NCBI GenBank assembly: GCA_016222905.1
Contig: JACRPZ010000051.1
Span: 1 to 38,592 of the forward strand
DNA length: 38,592 bases
Direction: 5' to 3'
Origin: Nitrospirota bacterium
GTDB lineage: Bacteria; Nitrospirota; Thermodesulfovibrionia; UBA6902
Shown one piece after another: positions 33,043 to 38,592 of this stretch (positions are counted from its first letter, which is position 1; the number at the start of each line of letters is the position of its first letter). Under the pieces are notes generated by a model. That model was given only the letters and a program-made list of their open reading frames with translations. It was not told where the DNA came from and ran no database searches. Position numbers and translations under genes: made by a program.

Positions 33043-33716
33043 AATGCGGAAGCCTGTTTCTTTGCTTTATGTGCTGTTGGTGCGGAATAATTTTGAATAA
33101 CCATTATTTTTTGAGTCAGAAAGATCGGCCAGATTATTTTTTCATAGAGGATAGTCCCGAGGTCTTTGACCGCATCAGACACCTCTTCCCCGGACAGAGG
33201 TCTTTCATCATTAAATATCCACAGACCCATGCCCTCGGACAAAAACCTGATAATCCGGTATAAAAATGTTGGAGTCGGAAAGGATATGATTGCGATACCA
33301 CCAGGCTTGAGGATATTGAAATGAGCCTTAATCGCCTTTCTTGTATCAGCGGGGGTAAAGTGTTCTATTAGACCCACGCTAAAGACCATATCTAATTCAA
33401 GTTCCCTACTCATCGCAAGAATATCATCTTTATACAGAAAGACATCGTTAACATTATTTTGAAGCTTCTTGCTGAACTCGTCCAGTCCAAGCTGGTTGTT
33501 ATCTATAACATGATATTGTGCCGGCTTTATTTTTTCTCTTACGCCCTCAAAAAAACAACTATTAGCTCCGCCCAGTTCACCCAGCCGCAGTTTTTCGCAG
33601 GATACCGGAGAATATTTTTTGATGAGCCCGAGAAGAATTCTTTCGGTAATTTTCCTGGTAAATACAGCAGTTCTGTAGGGACTGCTGTAATATCGGTCCC
33701 AGTCAGTCTTTTTCAT
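33039..33716 (-). CDS. Class I SAM-dependent methyltransferase
   Basis: A 225-residue methyltransferase of the Methyltransf_11/12 kind. Motif I is atypical (LRLGELGGANSCFF, near 42-55), followed by VFSVGLIEHFTPADTRKAI and NILKPGGIAIISFPTPTF, the usual post-motif segments. The substrate is unknown; the setting between a radical SAM protein and a TMTC-like protein suggests a sugar, lipid carrier or glycoconjugate. ATGA overlaps on both sides show strict coupling. Confidence 0.85.
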   Translation of the reverse strand: MKKTDWDRYYSSPYRTAVFTRKITERILLGLIKKYSPVSCEKLRLGELGGANSCFFEGVREKIKPAQYHVIDNNQLGLDEFSKKLQNNVNDVFLYKDDILAMSRELELDMVFSVGLIEHFTPADTRKAIKAHFNILKPGGIAIISFPTPTFLYRIIRFLSEGMGLWIFNDERPLSGEEVSDAVKDLGTILYEKIIWPIFLTQKIMVIQNYSAPTAHKAKKQASAL

Positions 33717-35134
33717 TTCTTCTTGTGTGTGCCAATGAATCCCAAACCAAGAATAGCATTTTTTATAGACATCAAAAACATATTAAAGGACCTGATTTTT
33801 AATATCTGGCGTACAATAACTTCAAAACGGAAATAAAACCGGCGGTATAATTCAGCCTGTTTTTGCAGCATGAAATCCCTTGTAAGTCCCCTGGGTACAA
33901 AAACCGGAGTCCAATAATTGAGCGAAGTCCAGTCACTTTCATCATAGGTCCCATATTCTTTTGCCTTTTCGTAAGATTCAGTACCCGGGATGGGGGTATT
34001 AATAGTTGCTGTGACGTCAGTCAACGGCAGGGAAGCCGCAAAATCAATAGTCTCCTGAATTGTCTGAGGCGTGTCAATATGATGCCCAATCATAAAAAAA
34101 CCTGTGGAGCTTATCTTTAAACGTCTGCACCATTCCGTAACGTTTCTGACCTGTTCCAATGTTATCCCCTTTTTTATAAAATTAAGGACTTCCTGATTTC
34201 CGCTTTCTATCCCGAACCTGATCTGCCAGCAGCCGTTGTCTTTCATAAACTTGAGCGTCTTATAATCCAGGTTATTGACTCTCGTCATACATGTCCAGGT
34301 GAATTTAATTCGTTTCTGAGCAAGTAAGTCAAATATTTTGTATAACCGCTTTTTATCAAGCACGAAAGTATCATCAAGAAATGCTATTTCCCTGGCCCCG
34401 TATTTGTTTATCACTTCACTGATTTCAGCGACCACATATTCAGCAGAAAAAAAACGGGTCTTCCTTCCGAATGTATTGTTGTCGCAAAAAATGCACTGGT
34501 AAGGGCAACCCCTGCTGGTGATCATACTAATGACAGGATATTGGCGAAAGGCGCCTATCGGGGGTTTGTAAACGGAAATATCCGACCATAAATGGCGTGC
34601 CGGAAAGGGGATGGTATCGATGTCCTGAATATATTCAATACCCGGATTGCATACGATTTCCACTGCATTCTTATAGTAAAGATTAGGGATTTCATCTATT
34701 GTCCCTCTGCCGTATAATAACAACTGGACCAGCTTTGAAAAAGCGATTTCACCTTCACGGACTATGCCGTAATCAAATGCCCCTGTTTTCATTGTGGCAT
34801 CAGGCATGGCAGTCATATGCGGACCACCTATTACGATGTTAATATCCGGCAATGCCTTTCGTATCATCTCAGCAAGCATTCGGGTATTTCGGAAAGCCAC
34901 AGTCGTGGACGTAATGCCTACGATTTTTGTATCGGATTTAATGAGAAGGGCTACGACTTCTTCATGTACCAGATTCAGCGCTTCGGCATCTATGACATTA
35001 ACCTCAACAGAATCTTTTATGAGGCTGGCCGCCAGGTAATATATTCCAAGGGGCATCTGGTGCCCTCCGATATCGCCGATATCTTTACCATACCTTTCAG
35101 CGCTGGTGATAAAAGGGTTTATCAGATAAACCAT
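33713..35134 (-). CDS. B12-binding domain radical SAM protein
   Basis: A 473-residue class B type radical SAM enzyme. The N-terminal cobalamin-binding domain (YLAASLIKDSVEVNVIDAEAL, IVGITSTTVAFRNT and DINIVIGGPHMTAMP) is followed by the radical SAM core with Cys210, Cys214 and Cys217 (SRGCPYQCIFCDN), then GIESGNQEVLNFIKKGIT and FFMIGHHIDTPQTIQ. Such enzymes methylate or rearrange unactivated carbons, often in lipids, hopanoids or natural products; the substrate is unknown here. The start ATG at 35134 follows AGGAAA and the upstream stop (TAATATG); the longer frame to 35188 overlaps the GT gene. Confidence 0.9.
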   Translation of the reverse strand: MVYLINPFITSAERYGKDIGDIGGHQMPLGIYYLAASLIKDSVEVNVIDAEALNLVHEEVVALLIKSDTKIVGITSTTVAFRNTRMLAEMIRKALPDINIVIGGPHMTAMPDATMKTGAFDYGIVREGEIAFSKLVQLLLYGRGTIDEIPNLYYKNAVEIVCNPGIEYIQDIDTIPFPARHLWSDISVYKPPIGAFRQYPVISMITSRGCPYQCIFCDNNTFGRKTRFFSAEYVVAEISEVINKYGAREIAFLDDTFVLDKKRLYKIFDLLAQKRIKFTWTCMTRVNNLDYKTLKFMKDNGCWQIRFGIESGNQEVLNFIKKGITLEQVRNVTEWCRRLKISSTGFFMIGHHIDTPQTIQETIDFAASLPLTDVTATINTPIPGTESYEKAKEYGTYDESDWTSLNYWTPVFVPRGLTRDFMLQKQAELYRRFYFRFEVIVRQILKIRSFNMFLMSIKNAILGLGFIGTHKKK

Positions 35135-35135
35135 A

Positions 35136-36254
35136 TTATTTCCTGTTTCCTGCTTCAATCTTTCTACTGTCATGCCCATTATAGACATTAAAGATGAAAT
35201 CTCGCTGTATTGAAAAACTCGCCATAAACAATAAGATCTCGGCCAATACCTTGGCTAAAAAAACATTCATTTCAAATTGATTAACCATTGTGCTGATCAT
35301 ACTAAAAGCCAGAACCATTATAGAGGCTGTCAACGCATAATATTTTATAACCGTTTTCAATATACTGTCACTGCTATGGAACACTATGCGCCTGTTGACC
35401 GAAAAATTTATGACGGAAGCAATAAGCCTTCCAAGTATAATGCTTGACAGTAAGCTCTTAAAAATAAAGTTATAGCTGACCGCAAATACGACCAGATCCA
35501 TAGAGGCTGCAAAAAATGATGAAAAAGCAAACCTGATGAGAAGAAAATAAATCTTCATCGAATCTATCAAAGGGTTGAAATGAGACGCCCTGTTGTTTTC
35601 AATATATATTGTGCCTATTGGCTCCTCCTTCAGTCCTATTGCGTGTTCTTTAGCTGCTATGAGCATACTCATCTCAAACTCATACCGCTCGCCGTCTAAT
35701 TGGAGAAAGGCCGGAATATATTTTCTCGGGATCCCCCGCAGCCCCGTCTGAGTGTCGGATATTTTCATGCCGACCAAAAAAGAAAAGAGCCTCCTTGTTA
35801 TCACATTTCCTATAAGACTTCTCAAGGGAGTACTCTTGCCAAAACTTCTTGTCCCAAGAATCAGTTTGTCCTGATTGTCTTTAAGACTCTTTGCTGTTTT
35901 CAGAATATCTTCAGAAAGGTGCTGACCATCAGCATCAGCGGTTACTACACCAGTTGAATCCGGAAAATGTAAATAGCAGTAATTCAGGCCGGTTTTTAAA
36001 GCTCTCCCTTTGCCAAGATTAACAGCATGCGTCAGCAGGTGGCATTGTTTGAAATTCCTGATCCTCTCAAATACAGGGGCACTTTCTGCTGAACTGCCGT
36101 CGTTGACAACTATGATATGGCCGACCCCTGCTTCAATAAGGTCTTCTACCAGTTGCTCCAGATGGCCGTCAGGATTATAGGCCGGGATCAATATACAGGT
36201 GTCCCTGTAATCGCCTGCCTCTGCTGCAGCTCTGTTATTCAGAAAGGCCTCCAT
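35136..36254 (-). CDS. GT2 glycosyltransferase fused to a GtrA-like membrane domain
   Basis: A 372-residue polyprenyl-phosphate sugar synthase candidate. Residues 15-235 are a GT-A fold of the dolichol-phosphate mannose synthase/ArnC kind (ILIPAYNPDG, IIVVNDGSS, the metal site DADGQH at 107-112, GTRSFGKSTPLRSLIGN, SDTQTGLRGI and YEFEMSMLIAA). Residues about 240-365 are a four-span GtrA-like domain (FSSFFAASMDLVVFAV, GRLIASVINFSVNRRIVF). It would load a sugar on undecaprenyl phosphate at the cytoplasmic face, with GtrA assisting flipping, and so feed the GT-C proteins nearby (inference). It heads an operon; the ATG is only a few bases from the predicted transcript start. Confidence 0.92.
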   Translation of the reverse strand: MEAFLNNRAAAEAGDYRDTCILIPAYNPDGHLEQLVEDLIEAGVGHIIVVNDGSSAESAPVFERIRNFKQCHLLTHAVNLGKGRALKTGLNYCYLHFPDSTGVVTADADGQHLSEDILKTAKSLKDNQDKLILGTRSFGKSTPLRSLIGNVITRRLFSFLVGMKISDTQTGLRGIPRKYIPAFLQLDGERYEFEMSMLIAAKEHAIGLKEEPIGTIYIENNRASHFNPLIDSMKIYFLLIRFAFSSFFAASMDLVVFAVSYNFIFKSLLSSIILGRLIASVINFSVNRRIVFHSSDSILKTVIKYYALTASIMVLAFSMISTMVNQFEMNVFLAKVLAEILLFMASFSIQRDFIFNVYNGHDSRKIEAGNRK

Positions 36255-36266
36255 CAGTCATGAGCT

Positions 36267-36272
36267 ATTATA
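36267..36272 (-). promoter_or_regulatory. Extended -10 promoter of the GT2 operon
   Basis: The minus strand reads TGTTATAAT, an exact TGnTATAAT extended -10, 13-18 bases before the GT2 start. No good -35 box is seen. Transcription would start about 5 bases before the ATG, giving a nearly leaderless mRNA. The rest of the gap 36255-36402 shows no other feature. Confidence 0.5.
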
Positions 36273-36402
36273 ACATGGGAAAGTGTGACCTACTTTTAAG
36301 CCTAAGAGTTCCTATCCAGCAGATAAAAATAGTCAGGGAATTTGATGACAGTCATGTTTACACTGTGACTGAGGAGTTCTTGCGTAAGCTTCATACGTTA
36401 GC

Positions 36403-38364
36403 CTACTTTTTCAGAAGTAATTCGCCGAGGTTATTATGGGCTTGGGCATGATCAGGCATCAGCCTGAGTACGGCTTGATATTCTTTTATCGCATCATGCG
36501 TCCTGCCTTGAGAGGCATAAGCAACCCCGAGGTCATAATGAGCTTCAGCATTATAAGGGTTGAGCCTCAATGAGGTATTAAGTTCAAGTATAGCTTCATC
36601 GATCCTGCCCCGTTTTGCATAGGCATTTCCAATACTATAATGAGCCTCTGGATAGTCAGGATTCAGACTTAGTGCAATTTTAAATTCACTTATGGCCTCA
36701 ATAAGACGGCCCTGTGTCAAATATACAGTTCCGAGATTATAATGGGCAGGAGAATAATCAGGACTAAGTTTTAAAACCGTCTGATATTCGTTGACAGCTT
36801 CATCCATCCTGCCCTGACTGAAATAAGCGAGTCCGAGGTTAATATGCGTACTGTATTGATAAGGATCAAGCTTTAGCGAGGTTTGAAATTCACTTATGGC
36901 CTCGTCGATTCTGCCCTGAGCCAAATATGCGACCCCCAGGTTAAGATGAGGCCTGGCCTTGATGTCGCTTGCTTCTACATTTTCTCCCCATATACTTGCC
37001 AAGTCATTCCACATACTGTTTCTTTTATATGTTGCGGCTGACAGAACGATAACCGCCAAAAGCATCACATACACAAGCGCCTTGTTCGCATATGAGAGCC
37101 TGTTTCCCCATCTTGTGCCAACCATTACGATGCTTGATGTCAATGCTATGAAAAAGCCGATGGACGGAAGATACACCCTGTGTTCGAAGATCACATCCTT
37201 TATCGGTATAACACTGGATTCAGGCGACAAGGTTATAAAAAACCAGAATATTCCAAAAGAGAGCAACCTAAGCCAACATCTGTCTCTTCTATCCGGTCTT
37301 TTTGAGAAACGGTACAGATATATCCCTGTGATAATGACTGACAAAAGAGACACAAAAGAGAGAACAACAGCAGGGTCGAAAAAGGAATTGTATATCGGAT
37401 AATCATAATCAATATTCTGGTTTATTGGAAGAAATAATAGCCTGATATATGTCACTATCACCCGAAACTGTGTAAAAAGGTAGTCTGCTCGTGAGATGTT
37501 TCCGCTTGCCCCGGAGACATCCGCAGCTTCCTCATTGATTCCGCTCACAAGAGAAAGAGCCCCCTCTGTGCCTGTCAGAGACAGGGGAATAAGGAGTACG
37601 GCAAGAAGAAATGGGACTAAATACAACAGTCTTTTGATTATATTGCCGTCAAAAAACATAAGTTCATATACGGCCATCACGATAGGCAGGGTAAAGGCAA
37701 ATTCCTTTGTCTTCATCGCTAAAACAGCGGAGAGAAGCGAAACTGCATAGAGCATAATGCATGGCATATAGCGTTTAGTTTGTTCTTCTTTGAGCTCTCT
37801 CCATTTGATATACATTACAAGTGAAAGCAGATAGAAGAGAGTGGCAAGGGAGGCAAATCTCTGGACTATATAGGTGACCGCCTGTGTCTGTATCGGATGG
37901 ACTGCGAAGAAAAGAGCAGTAAAGAGAGCTATGAAATTGCTGGATCTATCAGGCAGAGGCCTTCCAACAACTGTAAAAAACGGGGTTCTGAACGTAAGGG
38001 TTATTAACCAGTACAGTAGCAGTGAATTGAATATATGGATAAGAATATTGACCAGGTGATAACCCCAAACGTCAAGTCCGTGAAGAGTATAGTTTATGGC
38101 AAAACTCAGGTACCCTATATATCGTGTCTTGAATAAGGGTTTGCTGAATCCGATTGAATTATCAATGAGTTCCACTCTTGATGGATCTGAAAAATAGTGA
38201 AGATCTTTAATTGCGGGGTTATGTACTATATTTGTATCATCATCAAATTGAAAAGGCGCATTGAAGGTGTTGGAATAAATCAGGAAGACCAGACCTGCTA
38301 TTGCCAGCAGGTGGATAACGGGACTGTTTACACTTTGTACCCTGAGTCCTTGAATAAGCTTCAT
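36403..38364 (-). CDS. TMTC-like GT-C membrane protein with C-terminal TPRs (paralog B)
   Basis: A 653-residue paralog of the protein at 31243-33042. It has about ten membrane segments, with Asp41-Asp43 in FNAPFQFDDDTNIV after the first span, long identical blocks (FFAVHPIQTQAVTYIVQRF; AMKTKEFAFTLPIVMAVYEL) and six TPRs in the C-terminal 200 residues (for example AISEFQTSLKLDPYQYSTHI and AHYDLGVAYASQGRTHDAI). The TPR number differs (six against three) while the catalytic half is conserved, which suggests change in target recognition. The start is ATG 38364. It is separated from the GT2 gene downstream by 148 bases and has its own leader. Confidence 0.88.
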   Translation of the reverse strand: MKLIQGLRVQSVNSPVIHLLAIAGLVFLIYSNTFNAPFQFDDDTNIVHNPAIKDLHYFSDPSRVELIDNSIGFSKPLFKTRYIGYLSFAINYTLHGLDVWGYHLVNILIHIFNSLLLYWLITLTFRTPFFTVVGRPLPDRSSNFIALFTALFFAVHPIQTQAVTYIVQRFASLATLFYLLSLVMYIKWRELKEEQTKRYMPCIMLYAVSLLSAVLAMKTKEFAFTLPIVMAVYELMFFDGNIIKRLLYLVPFLLAVLLIPLSLTGTEGALSLVSGINEEAADVSGASGNISRADYLFTQFRVIVTYIRLLFLPINQNIDYDYPIYNSFFDPAVVLSFVSLLSVIITGIYLYRFSKRPDRRDRCWLRLLSFGIFWFFITLSPESSVIPIKDVIFEHRVYLPSIGFFIALTSSIVMVGTRWGNRLSYANKALVYVMLLAVIVLSAATYKRNSMWNDLASIWGENVEASDIKARPHLNLGVAYLAQGRIDEAISEFQTSLKLDPYQYSTHINLGLAYFSQGRMDEAVNEYQTVLKLSPDYSPAHYNLGTVYLTQGRLIEAISEFKIALSLNPDYPEAHYSIGNAYAKRGRIDEAILELNTSLRLNPYNAEAHYDLGVAYASQGRTHDAIKEYQAVLRLMPDHAQAHNNLGELLLKK

Positions 38365-38387
38365 ATTTTAGTCTATTTCTTGCAAAT

Positions 38388-38434
38388 TGCTGGCTAACAG
38401 TCGTCAGCGCATAATATTCTACAACAGTTACCAA
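38388..38434 (-). pseudogene. GtrA-like remnant
   Basis: The minus-strand frame reads VTVVEYYALTTVSQQ, matching KTVIKYYALTASIMV of the GtrA domain encoded near 35340; the DNA is similar over about 35 bases. The rest of the gene is absent. It lies directly after the conserved 3' flank of the next TPR gene, at a duplication junction. Confidence 0.45.
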
Positions 38435-38507
38435 TTTCCTGTCGCACTACCTAAAGTATGCAGCGTATGGATGATGACTATCTTCAGTTCTTTACTGATG
38501 AGGTCAT
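38431..38507. repeat. Conserved 3' flank of the TPR gene, copy 2
   Basis: Similar to 31132-31212 (shared CCAATnTCCTGTCGC, ATGATG and CTTTACTGATGA-type blocks) and at the same distance from the end of the TPR paralog at 38525. It could be a 3' UTR element or just duplicated DNA. Confidence 0.55.
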
Positions 38508-38524
38508 ATTGATTGACTGAACAT

Positions 38525-38592
38525 CTACTTTTTTTGAAGAAATTCAAGAAATTGACGCGTCATGAGATAATCAGGATTGAGTTCCATCACTA
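38525..38592 (-). CDS. C-terminal end of a third TMTC/TPR paralog (partial)
   Basis: The minus-strand frame entering at the window edge ends VMELNPDYLMTRQFLEFLQKK and stop TAG at 38525. This matches the end of paralog A (ISPDDYPLARKFLDFLLKK). Only about 22 codons are inside the window. Together with the two complete copies it makes a tandem family of at least three. Confidence 0.7.
   Translation of the reverse strand, partial: VMELNPDYLMTRQFLEFLQKK

Noticed and set aside
38243-38434. 63-codon minus-strand frame
   Set aside because: Only its first 13-15 residues resemble GtrA; the rest overlaps the start of paralog B in another frame.
1-38592. CRISPR array, tRNA or rRNA genes
   Set aside because: No regularly spaced direct repeats and no tRNA or rRNA pattern were noticed on reading both strands; no dedicated search could be run.

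Overview
The window is a chromosomal segment of a Gram-negative bacterium. It encodes KDO synthesis, peptidoglycan precursor handling, phospholipid synthesis and a chemosensory operon. Gene style, a PerR-like regulator, a GEMM riboswitch on a chemotaxis operon and a Nitrospirota/Desulfobacterota-type dispersed palindromic repeat suggest an uncultured member of Nitrospirota or Desulfobacterota; this is inference and no rRNA or tRNA gene is present to test it.

Layout: (1) 1-2580 holds an ABC-2 permease with a tiny Cys-rich partner, a PerR-like regulator whose promoter carries a palindromic box, a zinc-ribbon miniprotein, a MITE-like repeat and an orphan gene. (2) 2582-7560, minus strand, holds aconitase, an acyltransferase of the PlsC superfamily and a MurC/Mpl-type ligase. 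(3) 7664-15500 is an accessory island that looks like a decayed integron: a frameshifted integron integrase, orphan membrane and secreted proteins, a group IIC intron, one convincing attC-like site and weaker ones, VapBC and MazEF toxin-antitoxin pairs, and IS remnants. (4) 15504-22615, minus strand, holds queC and a tightly coupled run kdsA-kdsD-kdsC-pgsA-plsY followed by two unusual membrane proteins (TPR/zinc ribbon and DUF4388/pseudopilin-like). (5) 23099-31040, plus strand, is one chemosensory operon (STAS-cheY-cheA-mcp-cheW-cheR-cheD-cheB) behind a sigma70-type promoter, a GEMM-I riboswitch and an intrinsic terminator. (6) 31243-38592, minus strand, is a probable glycosylation locus: three paralogous TMTC-like GT-C/TPR membrane proteins (the third only partly inside the window), a GT2-GtrA fusion, a B12-binding radical SAM protein and a methyltransferase.

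The most interesting points are two. First, the riboswitch has A, not G, at the position that I align with Vc2 residue 20. In characterised GEMM-Ib aptamers this marks a preference for 3',3'-cGAMP over c-di-GMP, so a dinucleotide signal may control a whole chemosensory array. Second, the GT2-GtrA enzyme next to several TMTC-like proteins looks like a bacterial version of lipid-linked sugar donor synthesis feeding GT-C transferases with TPR substrate-binding tails. The integron island is also notable because integrase, intron, IS110 and IS1182-like remnants and toxin-antitoxin cassettes all sit within 8 kb.
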